From assembly GCF_007997005.1 (NCBI RefSeq), contig NZ_VOSL01000043.1, forward strand, positions 50,752 to 114,751: DNA of 64,000 nt, given 5' to 3'. This document shows positions 50,230 through 59,234 of the stretch, piece by piece; within the stretch, counting starts at the first letter, position 1; every line of letters starts with the position of its first letter. Below the pieces are notes generated by a model that saw only the letters and a program-made list of their open reading frames with translations, was not told the DNA's origin and ran no database searches. The translations under genes and the position numbers were made by a program. The DNA comes from Lujinxingia vulgaris. GTDB lineage: Bacteria; Myxococcota_A; Bradymonadia; Bradymonadales; Bradymonadaceae.

Positions 50230-52710
50230 TCAGAGGTAGAGGAACTCAAACGAGGACACGAGGTAGCTGATCACGCCGGCCCAGGCGCGCACCGCATAGG
50301 TGGGATCGCGCTCCAGGGAGTCTCCGCGGCAGTAATCTTCGAGTCGCTCGGGGTAGTCGGAGTCGTCGGCAGCCATACCGGCCTGCCCGTCTTCGATGAG
50401 ATCGACAAAGAGCTCGAAGGTGCGGTCGATCTCGGCGTGGTTCGCCGGCAAATCTTCACCAAGGATCCGCAGGTGGAGGTGCTGGATGTTCTCGCGAATC
50501 CTCGCCTCGGCCTGCGCATTCCCGGGCACATCGTTGAGTTCGACGTACGGGAAGAGCAATCGCTGGTTGGCCGGCTCTTCAAAGTCATAGGGCACGTTCT
50601 GGCACGCCAGCTCATTGGCCATGACCATCGAGACCGCCCCCATCACGCCGCTGGGCGTGTCCAGGCGCTCGGTGAGGTTGTCGTAGTTAATGCCTCCGTA
50701 GAGGTAGCGGTAAAGGTGGGGCGCAAACGCCTCAAAGGGGCCCCACATCCACTGGCGACCGAAGACCGAAGTGATGCGTCGGGTCATCGCCTCGGGGTGA
50801 AGAAGGCGTGGGCCGCCGAATTGTTCCAGCTCCACCAAACGCTCCGGCGTCAATGTCTGCGCGTCGATGTCATCCGCTCGGAAGTAGGGGCTGAAAATCA
50901 GCTCCCGGAACGCCACCCGGGCGCTCTCGTTGCTGTTTCGCATCTGGGTGGCGACCCGCTGAATAAACGCATCCTGCACGCGGAAGGCGCGCAGGCGCTC
51001 CTCGTAGTTAGGCGCGGTCGGATCCGTGGGCTTGCTGAGCACCGGGCGGCGCAGCACCACCTGATAGAGGTGACTGACCATCGTGTGGAAGAAGCGCGGG
51101 TCGTCCGCCACACGCTCTCCCAGCCAGCGCAGCCCCTGCCAGACATCTCCCTCGGGGATCTCCTCGCCGTTGAACCCGGCGGGGAACATCCCGTCGAAGC
51201 GATCGTCACGAATCGGCAGGTAATGCCCGTAGTTGTTGTACGTTCGGTAAAGCTGGGCGACCGGGTCCATCGGCACGTGACACACCGCGCAATCGGCCGC
51301 GTTCCGCGTGGGGTTTTCAATATCGGCCACCGCCGTGGGGTCCGACGCCTCGGTGGTCAGGTTGTTGATATCCACCCCTAAGAAGAGCAGATAGAAGAAG
51401 GACGAGCGTCGCCGGTTGAGGTTGGTATTCGTCGAGGGGTAACGCCCGGTCATCATATACGAGGTCAGGGCGCCGGCGTGTGGATACTCCCCTTGCATGC
51501 CCGAGACCGGAGAGAGCTGCGCCGGCTTGAACTCGAGCTTGTTCGTCGGATCATCAAAGCTGACCTGATCCTCAACCCCGTAGGACTTCGCCGAATAGGG
51601 GTTCACCATCAAGTAGTCGGCGGTGACAAACTCACTGATCGGAAGATCGTTTTTCACGATATGCGAGAAGAGCGCCAGCGGCTCACGTCCCAACCCATGC
51701 CGTCCCAGAAGGGCCAGCTCGTTGCGATCCTCCACACTCAAACCCATCTCCGCCCACCAGCGTCGATCGGGGTAGTGGTTGGAGTTGAGCACGTTATCGG
51801 GCGGGTTGCCGGTGATGAAGTAGTCGGTCAGGAAGATGTCGGCGAGCCCTTCTTCGAGGCGATCATAGAAGGCCTGCTCGTCGTAGAGGGTGTTGAGCAC
51901 CTGCTCAATGCCTTCCTCCCCTTCGGCCTGAACCAACGCGATCTCCGAGGCAGTAGGCACGCGGCTGACCAGGGTCATGGTCATGCGACTAAGCCAGTCG
52001 AGATCATTCATGTAGGTGACGCCCTCAACGAAGCCTTCTTCGTCGAGGTCAACCCCGCCCGGGCAGGGGTCGGGGCTGTCGAGACGAGTGGAGAATTCGC
52101 GCAGGTTCTCGGCCTGCCAGCTGTCGGGGGGGAAGACTTCGCCGCCCCCGTGGATCACCTGGCCGGTCGCCTTCAAGAGCAGCAGGGGCTGATCATCGAA
52201 CTCTTCGAGCCGCTCGCGCGCAAAGCCTGAGAGCTCATCGTAGTTTCGCGAGAGGTAGTCCTCGGCGTAGAGGCGCTGGTTGGCGAGCTCGAAGTCGCTG
52301 TTGACCGCCCCGAACCCGTTCTCACCGTGGCAGGACTGGCACTGACGCTCGATCACCTCGGTAAACACCTCGCGTTCAAAGAACTGCGCGTGGGAGCGAC
52401 ACGGCTCTTCCCCATCCGGCGTGTTCCCCGGATGCGGATCAACCGGATCCGACGGATCCGACGGGTCCGAGGGATCGGATGGATCCGAAGGATCGAAGGG
52501 GTTTCCAGGCTGACCGGGCTCAAAGGGGTTGGAAGGGTCTTGCGGCACGTACCCATCGTCAGGCCCATCCACCGCTCCATCGCCGGGCGCAGGCACCTTT
52601 TCGGGGTGCCCCTCCACATTGAGTTGGCCCTCGCACGCGCTCAGCGCCAGGGTAGCGATCAACAGGGTCAACAGCGTCAACCCCCTTACTTTGTCGTGTC
52701 TGATGTCCAT
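50230..52710 (-). CDS. Lipoprotein with DUF1592/DUF1588-like domains and two CxxCH heme motifs
   Basis: 826 residues; GAGGAG stands 4 nt before the ATG. Signal and lipobox: ATLALSAC (Cys26). A linker follows with a perfect DPS tripeptide repeat at about 73-91. The first heme-binding site is CQSCH (124-128) and the second CAVCH in the C-terminal third, next to VPMDPVAQLYRTY, the place where DUF1588 proteins have CHxxxDP. Regions around ELALLGRHGLGREPLALFSHI and FREFIFSPYFRADD-like segments suggest DUF1592 and neighbours. This looks like the outer-membrane or periplasmic cytochrome partner of the DUF1501 gene, with which it forms an operon. Confidence 0.85.
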   Translation of the reverse strand: MDIRHDKVRGLTLLTLLIATLALSACEGQLNVEGHPEKVPAPGDGAVDGPDDGYVPQDPSNPFEPGQPGNPFDPSDPSDPSDPSDPSDPVDPHPGNTPDGEEPCRSHAQFFEREVFTEVIERQCQSCHGENGFGAVNSDFELANQRLYAEDYLSRNYDELSGFARERLEEFDDQPLLLLKATGQVIHGGGEVFPPDSWQAENLREFSTRLDSPDPCPGGVDLDEEGFVEGVTYMNDLDWLSRMTMTLVSRVPTASEIALVQAEGEEGIEQVLNTLYDEQAFYDRLEEGLADIFLTDYFITGNPPDNVLNSNHYPDRRWWAEMGLSVEDRNELALLGRHGLGREPLALFSHIVKNDLPISEFVTADYLMVNPYSAKSYGVEDQVSFDDPTNKLEFKPAQLSPVSGMQGEYPHAGALTSYMMTGRYPSTNTNLNRRRSSFFYLLFLGVDINNLTTEASDPTAVADIENPTRNAADCAVCHVPMDPVAQLYRTYNNYGHYLPIRDDRFDGMFPAGFNGEEIPEGDVWQGLRWLGERVADDPRFFHTMVSHLYQVVLRRPVLSKPTDPTAPNYEERLRAFRVQDAFIQRVATQMRNSNESARVAFRELIFSPYFRADDIDAQTLTPERLVELEQFGGPRLLHPEAMTRRITSVFGRQWMWGPFEAFAPHLYRYLYGGINYDNLTERLDTPSGVMGAVSMVMANELACQNVPYDFEEPANQRLLFPYVELNDVPGNAQAEARIRENIQHLHLRILGEDLPANHAEIDRTFELFVDLIEDGQAGMAADDSDYPERLEDYCRGDSLERDPTYAVRAWAGVISYLVSSFEFLYL
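52439..52505. repeat. In-gene 9-bp tandem repeat encoding DPS
   Basis: About six copies of a 9-bp unit related to GGATCCGAC, in frame inside the heme lipoprotein gene, giving (DPS)n. Slight base changes between copies keep the amino acids. Copy number may vary between strains. Confidence 0.85.
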
Positions 52711-52900
52711 GGTACTCCTCGTCGGCTGGACTCGCCAGGACGTCGCACTGCGACGGTGTTGCCAGCAATTCCCCCAAACGAGCCAGAAGGGATCGCTTGA
52801 GGATTGGGCAAGCTAACACAGCCCAAAAAAGCAAAAAACCAACAAAAACAAGCACTTACAACGCTTCACACATCGTTTCATCACGTCGTAGGCCCCCTCT

Positions 52901-54757
52901 ATGTCATCCTCCACGAACCCCGCAGCGTCGCGGCCCTCCGCCCTCCCCTCCTCTCCCGATGGCAACGAGGTTGACGCCCCGGAGAGCGCGACGATCACCT
53001 GGCGACGACTCTTCGGACTGGCCCGACCGCACTGGCGGCCGCTCGCACTGGCGACATTCGCGCTGGTGATCGGCTCGGGCATCACCCTGGCCTACCCCCA
53101 GGTCGGACGAGTGGTTGTCGACGAGGTGCTCTCCGAGGGCGCGAGCTACGATCTGAGCATGGTAGGCGCGGCGCTCCTGGGGCTCTTTCTGATCCAGGCA
53201 GTCTTTTTCAGCCTGCGCTACTACCTCTTCACCGTCGTAGGCGACCGCGTCGTGGCCGACCTGCGAACATCGCTCTACGAGGCGATCATCGGCCGAGAAA
53301 TGGCCTTCTTCGACCGCACGCGCACCGGCGAACTCACCAGCCGCCTGGCGAGCGATACTCAGCTCTTACAGAGTGTGGTGACGACCAACTTATCGATGGC
53401 CCTGCGCTACGGCGTTCAGGCCCTGGGCGGGTTGGTGCTGCTCTTCGTCACGAACGTGCGCCTCTCGCTCGTGATGATTGTGGTCTTACCGGTCGTCGTG
53501 GGCGCGGCGATGGTCTACGGGCGACGGGTGCGACGGCTCTCACGCGAGGTTCAGGACGCGATCGCCGATTCGACCTCGCTTGCGGAAGAGAGCATCGCCG
53601 GCGTGCGGACCGTCCGCAGCTTCGGGAGAGAGGCGACCGAGCGCGCACGCTACAGCGAGGCGATTGAGCGCAGCTTTGACCTCGCAAAGAGCCGCGCGGT
53701 CCTCGGCGGTATCTTCGGCGGCGGAGTTACCTTCCTCGCCTACGCCACCATCGCCGTCATCGTCTGGGTCGGCGGCCACCTCGTCCTCTCCAACGCGATG
53801 AGCGCCGGCGAACTCACGGCGTACATTCTCTACGTCCTCTTTGTCGCCGTCTCCCTCGGCGTGCTCAGCGGACTGTGGACCGACTTTGCCCGAGCGCTGG
53901 GTGCCGGTGAACGGGTCTTCGGGCTCCTGGACGGCGCGGGGCGCGACCCTCGCCCCGGCCCATCAACGGATGCCGACGCCAGTGCCTCCATCACGCGCGG
54001 GCACGTCCAGTTCCGCCACGTCTCCTTCACCTACCCCACTCGCCCCGACTCCCCCGTTCTGAATGACGTCAGCTTTGAGGTGCGGCCCGGGCAAAAGCTC
54101 GCGATTGTCGGCGCCTCGGGTGCCGGGAAAAGCACCATCGCCAACCTTCTCTCCGGCTTCTATCAGCCCGACGATGGAGAGGTTTGCGTCGACGGTGTCA
54201 CCCTTCATGACTTTCACGAAGATGCGCTTCGCGCCGGCGTCGGGATGGTGGCGCAGGAGCCGGTGCTCTTCTCGGGAACCGTGCGCGAAAACGTCCGCTA
54301 CGGACGCCCCGACGCCGATGAACACGCAGTACGCAATGCCCTCCAGGCAGCCAACGCCCTCGACTTCGTCGAGGGCTTCCCCGATGGCCTGGACACGGTC
54401 GTCGGGGAGCGCGGGGTCCGTCTTAGCGGCGGCCAGAAGCAACGCGTGGCGATCGCGCGCGCGCTCCTCAAAGATCCGCGCGTTCTCATCCTCGATGAAG
54501 CCACCAGCGCCCTCGACGTGGAGAGTGAATCGCTGGTTCAGGAGGCCCTCGACCGCCTGATGGAAGGACGCACCACGCTGATCATCGCCCACCGCCTCTC
54601 CACCGTGGCGCGCGCCGACCAGATGATCGTGCTCGACCGGGGCAACCTGGTTGAGGCCGGCTCCCCCGCCGAGCTGGTCGAGCACGGCGGCATCTACGCG
54701 CGTATGGTGCAGATGCAGGCCATCGAAGACTCGGCCTCCAGCACCACCAGCTGGTAG
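52901..54757 (+). CDS. ABC exporter, fused permease-ATPase (MsbA/ABCB type)
   Basis: 618 residues, the standard half-transporter size. About 40 polar N-terminal residues come before six transmembrane helices (about 50-330). The ATPase domain follows: Walker A GASGAGKST (about 405), Q-loop (VAQEPVLFS), signature LSGGQKQR (about 508), Walker B VLILDEATSALD (about 526) and H-loop AHRLST. It works as a homodimer in the inner membrane. The TM region matches the MsbA/ABCB10-like group, so a lipid, peptide or drug substrate is likely. It stands alone; a bidirectional terminator follows. Confidence 0.95.
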   Translation: MSSSTNPAASRPSALPSSPDGNEVDAPESATITWRRLFGLARPHWRPLALATFALVIGSGITLAYPQVGRVVVDEVLSEGASYDLSMVGAALLGLFLIQAVFFSLRYYLFTVVGDRVVADLRTSLYEAIIGREMAFFDRTRTGELTSRLASDTQLLQSVVTTNLSMALRYGVQALGGLVLLFVTNVRLSLVMIVVLPVVVGAAMVYGRRVRRLSREVQDAIADSTSLAEESIAGVRTVRSFGREATERARYSEAIERSFDLAKSRAVLGGIFGGGVTFLAYATIAVIVWVGGHLVLSNAMSAGELTAYILYVLFVAVSLGVLSGLWTDFARALGAGERVFGLLDGAGRDPRPGPSTDADASASITRGHVQFRHVSFTYPTRPDSPVLNDVSFEVRPGQKLAIVGASGAGKSTIANLLSGFYQPDDGEVCVDGVTLHDFHEDALRAGVGMVAQEPVLFSGTVRENVRYGRPDADEHAVRNALQAANALDFVEGFPDGLDTVVGERGVRLSGGQKQRVAIARALLKDPRVLILDEATSALDVESESLVQEALDRLMEGRTTLIIAHRLSTVARADQMIVLDRGNLVEAGSPAELVEHGGIYARMVQMQAIEDSASSTTSW

Positions 54758-54776
54758 CCCCCAACATGCCCCATCA

Positions 54777-54814
54777 AAACCAAAGCCCCGGCGCACACGC
54801 CGGGGCTTTGGTTT
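54777..54814. terminator. Bidirectional terminator
   Basis: A 17-bp perfect stem (AAACCAAAGCCCCGGCG) with loop CACA, flanked by A- and T-runs, between the convergent ABC exporter and CAP lipoprotein genes; it can serve both. Confidence 0.92.
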
Positions 54815-54840
54815 AACTTCGCTGCGACCTTCGTGCTCGC

Positions 54841-55635
54841 TCAGCGCCGCCCGAACTTCTGCGTCCAGTAGATCCCGTAGTCGTTGTCCAGACTGCTGTC
54901 GCGGAAAACTCCCACGCCCAGCTCATTGAAATCCGGGTTCATGATGTTGGAACAGTGACCATCGCTGTCCATCCACCCCGCCATGACCTCCTCGGCGCTG
55001 GACTGACCGGCCGCAATATTCTCCCCCTGGGGGGTAGCCCCGGTGTAGCCCGCCTCCTCAATACGATCGAAGGGCGTCTCCCCGGTGAAGGGGTTGACGT
55101 GCTCAAAATAGTTGCGCTCGGCCATATCTTTGCTGTGCAACCGAGCCGCACAGCGAAGCACACCCTCTCCGATGACCGGAGGCGCGGGCTCGAAGACGCC
55201 CTCGGTGCCACAGTCAGCCCCTTCAGCACGACGAAGGTTTACGATGTGGACCACCTGCTCTTCCATCTCAGCGAGCTCTTCATCCCAGTCGGGCAACGAC
55301 GAGCAATCGGCAACGGGAGCCTTCTCGGGAAGACACGCCTCAATCGCTTCCATCGAGCACGAGGCTTGCGCCGCGCAGAACGCCTCTCCCTGAAAGTAGT
55401 CTTGCTCCACACAGGCCGTCACGCAGGCGTTTTGCCCCATGCGCGCGCCGTCGGTGTAGGTGAGGTTCATGTCGCAGGTCTCGTAGATGTTGCCACAGGC
55501 CATCTCGCAGAGCTCCTGCGGGTCCTCCGGGATGTACAGCGGCTCTGCGTCGGGCTCACCGCAGCCCACACCGATAGCGAGGGCAGCCATCGCGACAAGT
55601 GCCGTGGGCTGCCAGAAGTTCAGGATGTTGCGCAT
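54841..55635 (-). CDS. CAP/SCP-domain lipoprotein with Cys-rich N-terminal module
   Basis: 264 residues. Signal and lipobox: LAIGVGC (Cys25). Residues about 40-115 hold eight or more Cys (CEMACGNIYETCDM ... CVTACVEQDYF) and form a disulfide-rich module. The CAP domain spans about 130-260: RLHSKDMAERNYFEHVNP gives the first His-Glu pair, GENIAAGQSSAEEVMAGWMDS the second conserved block, and the SDGHCSNIMNPDFNELGVG block contributes the second His. The CAP cavity residues are therefore intact. CAP proteins bind sterols or lipids or have protease-like roles; in bacteria most are uncharacterised. Surface-anchored. Confidence 0.92.
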   Translation of the reverse strand: MRNILNFWQPTALVAMAALAIGVGCGEPDAEPLYIPEDPQELCEMACGNIYETCDMNLTYTDGARMGQNACVTACVEQDYFQGEAFCAAQASCSMEAIEACLPEKAPVADCSSLPDWDEELAEMEEQVVHIVNLRRAEGADCGTEGVFEPAPPVIGEGVLRCAARLHSKDMAERNYFEHVNPFTGETPFDRIEEAGYTGATPQGENIAAGQSSAEEVMAGWMDSDGHCSNIMNPDFNELGVGVFRDSSLDNDYGIYWTQKFGRR

Positions 55636-55669
55636 GGTACGACTCCAGATTGTGCATTGAGAAAAGCGT

Positions 55670-55695
55670 CCGGCCTGCGAGCGGGGGCAGGCCGG
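55670..55695 (-). terminator. Terminator after the YrdC-family gene
   Basis: A 9-bp stem (CCGGCCTGC) with an 8-nt loop, followed on the minus strand by ACGCTTTTCTC. Confidence 0.65.
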
Positions 55696-55718
55696 CGAAA
55701 CTTTCTCATAAGGGGGTG

Positions 55719-56387
55719 TTACTCGTCCAGATCCTCATCGAGGGCTTCGATCACCTCCTCGATTCGGGCACGCGGCACAGCCCCCTGGCGAATGATCACA
55801 ACCTCCTCGTCGGTGATATCAACCACCGTCGAGCCCGGCGCCTGGGGCAGGTCCCCCGCATCCACAAAGAGATCCACTCGCCCCACAAAGTTCTTACGCA
55901 CCTGCGCCGGCGAACTCTCGCCGGACTTGTTGCCGCGGTTCGCACTCGAAACGAGCACAGGGCTCGCAAAGCGCTCGACGATCTGGCGCACGAGGTTCGA
56001 CTCCGGCACCCGCACGCCGATCTTGCCGTTGGCTTTGGTCAGCTGTTTGACCACGCCGCGCGGAAGCTCATCACTGGCCTCAAAGAGCAGCGTGAGCCCC
56101 CCGGGCCAGATCGCCTTCATCAACGCGCTGGCTGCCGGGTCCACATCTCGGGCGACTTCATGAAGGCGACTGATCGTGTCGATGAACACCAGGCAGGGAG
56201 CCTTATGAACGCGTCGCTTCGACTGGAAGACGCGCATCACAGCGTCCTCATTCTTGAGGTCAGCAAGAATGCGATACGTGCCCTTACAAGGAAGACAGGC
56301 AAGCCCCCCCTGCTCCAGGACACGAACCGACTCATTGATGGCCTCAGCGGTCACGGCGGCGTCGGACTCCAGCTTGATGATGTGCAT
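55719..56387 (-). CDS. YrdC/Sua5-family protein, divergent (threonylcarbamoyl-AMP synthase-like)
   Basis: About 222 residues from the ATG at 56387, which has GGAGG 9 nt upstream. The YrdC fold is clear: ALMKAIWPGGLTLLFEA, GKIGVRVPES and PVLVSSANRGNKSGE (SxN motif), with the C-terminal STVVDITDEEVVIIRQGAV. TsaC/Sua5 enzymes make L-threonylcarbamoyl-AMP for the t6A modification of tRNA. The N-terminal motif, normally P-T-[DE]-T-x-Y-G, reads LPCKGTYRI here, so the substrate site differs from classical TsaC and is closer to YciO-type relatives. Activity is thus uncertain. Another Sua5 may be elsewhere in the genome. Confidence 0.85.
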   Translation of the reverse strand: MHIIKLESDAAVTAEAINESVRVLEQGGLACLPCKGTYRILADLKNEDAVMRVFQSKRRVHKAPCLVFIDTISRLHEVARDVDPAASALMKAIWPGGLTLLFEASDELPRGVVKQLTKANGKIGVRVPESNLVRQIVERFASPVLVSSANRGNKSGESSPAQVRKNFVGRVDLFVDAGDLPQAPGSTVVDITDEEVVIIRQGAVPRARIEEVIEALDEDLDE

Positions 56388-56416
56388 AGACAAAAGCCTC
56401 CAGGCAAAGGAACAAA

Positions 56417-56442
56417 GGAGCCCGGCGGAATCGCCGGCTCCC
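56417..56442 (-). terminator. Terminator after the M20 peptidase gene
   Basis: GGAGCC(C)GGCG stem with a one-base bulge and a short loop, followed on the minus strand by TTTGTTCCTTTG. Confidence 0.6.
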
Positions 56443-56535
56443 GGTGATCAGCGGCCAGAAATCGCCGCCCTTGCATCATACCACGACGCGATAACGTGCC
56501 CACCGACCTTTTTTCGTCCCCCCGCCAGCCTGGGT

Positions 56536-58002
56536 TCACCACTTTCGCAGCAGCTGGATATAGAAACGGACCAAATCGAGGTAGGCCTCCGTGGAGATGC
56601 GCTCGTCGGTCCCGTGAATGCGCTCCAGGTCGCGCGCGCTCAGCGCGACCGCCTGAAAGCGGAAGACGTTTGGCGTCAGCCCGGTGAAGTGACGCGCATC
56701 GGCCGCGGCGATCAGCATGTTGGGGGCAACCGGGATCGGGCCGAAGACCTCGTGAATCGCGTCGCGGAGCGCCACATATCCCGGACTCTCCATCGACGCG
56801 ATGGGGCCCGGCTCGGCCCGCATCTCGCTGACCGGGGTGACGGTAATGGCCGGGTCGTCGACCACCTTCTTCACATGCGCAATCACCGACGCGATCGAGT
56901 CCCGGGGGTGAATGCGAATGTTGAGTGTCGCCGTCGCCTGCTGAGGCAACACATTCTCGCGCGGGCTGGCCCGCAACATCGTCGGCGCCATCGTGGTGCG
57001 CAACGCCGCGTGGGTCGAAGGACTCTTCGTCATCTGCGAGATCACCAGGGGTTCGGTCAGCCAGAGGTTCCCAAACACAAACCGCATCCCGAAGCCCATA
57101 TGGGGGGCAGCCTCGTCAAACATCATGCGTGTGGGGCCATCGATCGCCGCTCGCATCGGACTCTCATAGAGACGCGTTAGCGCCCGCGACAGCTTCACGG
57201 CGGCCAACTCCTGCGGCGGCATCGAGGCGTGCCCGCCATCGGAAGACGCCGTCACCTCCAGGGTGACGTAGCCCTTCTCCGTAGTCCCCACCAGCGCAAT
57301 GGGCCCCTCGATGCCGGGGACGATGCCATCGGCAATGATGAGCCCTTCATCGTAGACAGCCGCCAGCTCCACCCCCTCGGACCTGAAGCGCTCGGCAACC
57401 TCCCTGGCGCCGCGCATCCCCCCAACCTCTTCGTCGTGCCCGAAGATAAGATAGAGCGTGTGTTGGGGGAGCTCGCCACTCTCCAGCCGATGCTCCAACG
57501 CCTCCAACAACGCCATCAGATTATGCTTGTTATCGAGCGCCCCGCGTCCCCACACGTAGCCGTCCTCAACCCTCCCGGCAAACGGAGGGTGCGTCCACGC
57601 ATCCTCGGTGCCCTCCTCCACCGGCACAACGTCCTGGTGGGCCAGAAACGCAACCCCGGGAAGATCAGGCTCCGCGCCTCGGATCGTAAACAGAAGCGTG
57701 GCCTCGTTGATCACCTCCTTCTCCGCCTGCGCATGCACCCGAGGAAACCACGTCTCAAGCTGCGCGTGAAGCTCACGGAATCCGTCCAACTCCGGGTCAC
57801 TCCCGGTCGGCGATTGCGTGGGAAGCGTCAACGCATGCGCGAAGCGCGAGATCAGAGCGGATTCATCGGAGAGAGACGGACGATCAAGCTCAGCGGGCTC
57901 AGTCGACGCATTGAGCGACGCGGCGCGTACGATCGCCACAACCACAACCACCAGAAACACCGCGCCGAAGACCATCGCCACGCGGATCCATAAAGTCTTC
58001 AT
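56536..58002 (-). CDS. Membrane-anchored M20 family metallopeptidase (PM20D1/CPS-like)
   Basis: About 488 residues; ATGs at 58005 and 58002 with GGAG upstream. A single N-terminal helix (VAMVFGAVFLVVVVVAIV) anchors it, catalytic domain in the periplasm. Di-zinc motifs in order: AHQDVVPVEEG (His and the catalytic-support Asp), WGRGALDNKHN (bridging Asp), GHDEEVGG (catalytic Glu and ligand Glu), with a later His near the C-terminus. The dimerisation domain is inserted at about 230-370 (STEKGYVTLEV-type strands). This set is that of carboxypeptidase S and PM20D1, which act on N-acyl amino acids or dipeptides. Confidence 0.93.
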   Translation of the reverse strand: MKTLWIRVAMVFGAVFLVVVVVAIVRAASLNASTEPAELDRPSLSDESALISRFAHALTLPTQSPTGSDPELDGFRELHAQLETWFPRVHAQAEKEVINEATLLFTIRGAEPDLPGVAFLAHQDVVPVEEGTEDAWTHPPFAGRVEDGYVWGRGALDNKHNLMALLEALEHRLESGELPQHTLYLIFGHDEEVGGMRGAREVAERFRSEGVELAAVYDEGLIIADGIVPGIEGPIALVGTTEKGYVTLEVTASSDGGHASMPPQELAAVKLSRALTRLYESPMRAAIDGPTRMMFDEAAPHMGFGMRFVFGNLWLTEPLVISQMTKSPSTHAALRTTMAPTMLRASPRENVLPQQATATLNIRIHPRDSIASVIAHVKKVVDDPAITVTPVSEMRAEPGPIASMESPGYVALRDAIHEVFGPIPVAPNMLIAAADARHFTGLTPNVFRFQAVALSARDLERIHGTDERISTEAYLDLVRFYIQLLRKW

Positions 58003-58115
58003 CATGTCTCCAGTGCCTCGTCATCAACCCGTCCTCTCCGAGACGTCCCCCCCACCAAACCCTTCGTTCACCGGTGGCACGGCGTCAGGTGATCCCCTCA
58101 TAGATACCGCGGCGA

Positions 58116-58907
58116 TCAGCCCTCAAGAATCGCCCCGTCCAGCGTAACACTGATCGGGCAGTGATCCGATCCCATGACCTGGTCGTGAATACGCGCGTCA
58201 ACCACGAACTCCATCGCCCCCGGCGACGCATAGATGTAGTCGATACGCCAGCCCACGTTGCGGGCTCGCACGTCGCCGCGTTGACTCCACCATGTGTAGC
58301 GCTCCTCGACATCGCCATGGACCGCACGGAAGGTGTCCACCCACCCGGCATCAAGCCAGCGGTCGAGCTCCTCCCGCTCTTCCGGCCGGAAACCGCTGGT
58401 CGCCTCATTCGACTTGGGACGCGCCAGATCAATGGCGCGATGCGCCGTGTTAAAGTCCCCCATCACCAGAATTCGCTCTCCGCTCGCCAGCCCCTCGGCA
58501 AGCATCTCCCGCAGATGGGCGTAGAAGTCGAGCTTATAAGGGATGCGACTCAAGTCCCTGTTTCTTCCGCTACCGTTCGGGAAATACACATTGAGCACCT
58601 TCAACGCGCCGAGCTGCGCGATCTGCACCCTCCCCTCCACGTCGAAGGCCTCCACCTCCACCGAGTTCTCAACCGCGTCAAAAGGCATGCGACTGTAGAT
58701 GCCTACCCCGCTGTATCCCTTACGCTCGGCGGGATTGAAATACGTGTGCCAGCCCTCAGGCTCCCGCGATGCGCGCGTCAGCTGCTCCGGCAGCGCACGA
58801 ACCTCCTGCAGGCCCACCACGTCGGCCTCACTCCCGTCAAGCCAGTCCAAAAAACCTTTGCGCACACACGCACGCAAACCGTTGACGTTCCAGCTGTAAA
58901 TCTTCAA
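58116..58907 (-). CDS. xth: Exodeoxyribonuclease III (AP endonuclease)
   Basis: 263 residues, the normal length. It starts at a TTG (58907) preceded by AGGAG; the family N-terminus KIYSWNVNG supports it. Catalytic residues: Asn8, Glu35 (LQEVR), the Asp/Asn in GDFNTAH, and the terminal SDHCPI with its catalytic His. The enzyme cuts abasic sites and degrades 3' ends in base-excision repair. Same strand as the M20 peptidase but 114 bp apart. Confidence 0.96.
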   Translation of the reverse strand: MKIYSWNVNGLRACVRKGFLDWLDGSEADVVGLQEVRALPEQLTRASREPEGWHTYFNPAERKGYSGVGIYSRMPFDAVENSVEVEAFDVEGRVQIAQLGALKVLNVYFPNGSGRNRDLSRIPYKLDFYAHLREMLAEGLASGERILVMGDFNTAHRAIDLARPKSNEATSGFRPEEREELDRWLDAGWVDTFRAVHGDVEERYTWWSQRGDVRARNVGWRIDYIYASPGAMEFVVDARIHDQVMGSDHCPISVTLDGAILEG

Positions 58908-59234
58908 ATGCCTACTCCTTCAAAAGTACAGATACATAACGACGCGCCTAAGCCCAGGCGTCGGACACCCCACCCATCCAAATTTCTGCGCCCTGATGTA
59001 GCGACGCTCCCCTCACATCGTCAAACGCCCGGGGCCGCGGTTGCGCCTGCGACGCGCGGCGTGCTAGACCTGAAGGCGTAGAAGATGGCGGTTTTGCCCC
59101 CGTCGATGAGGACTACGAAAGGGGGCGATAAAGCGCAGCCGGCGTCGCATCAAGCGCGGCACGGAGCCGCGGCAACGCACTCGTGCCGCATCTGAGTCGG
59201 GCAGCGCCGAGATACAGCGCTCCGGAGTAGATCT
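58908..59234. other. Intergenic region upstream of the kinase gene, about 330 bp
   Basis: It lies between the divergent exonuclease III and kinase genes and must hold both promoters. I find no clear -35/-10 pair. GGAG at about 59222 is the ribosome site of the kinase gene. Confidence 0.5.
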
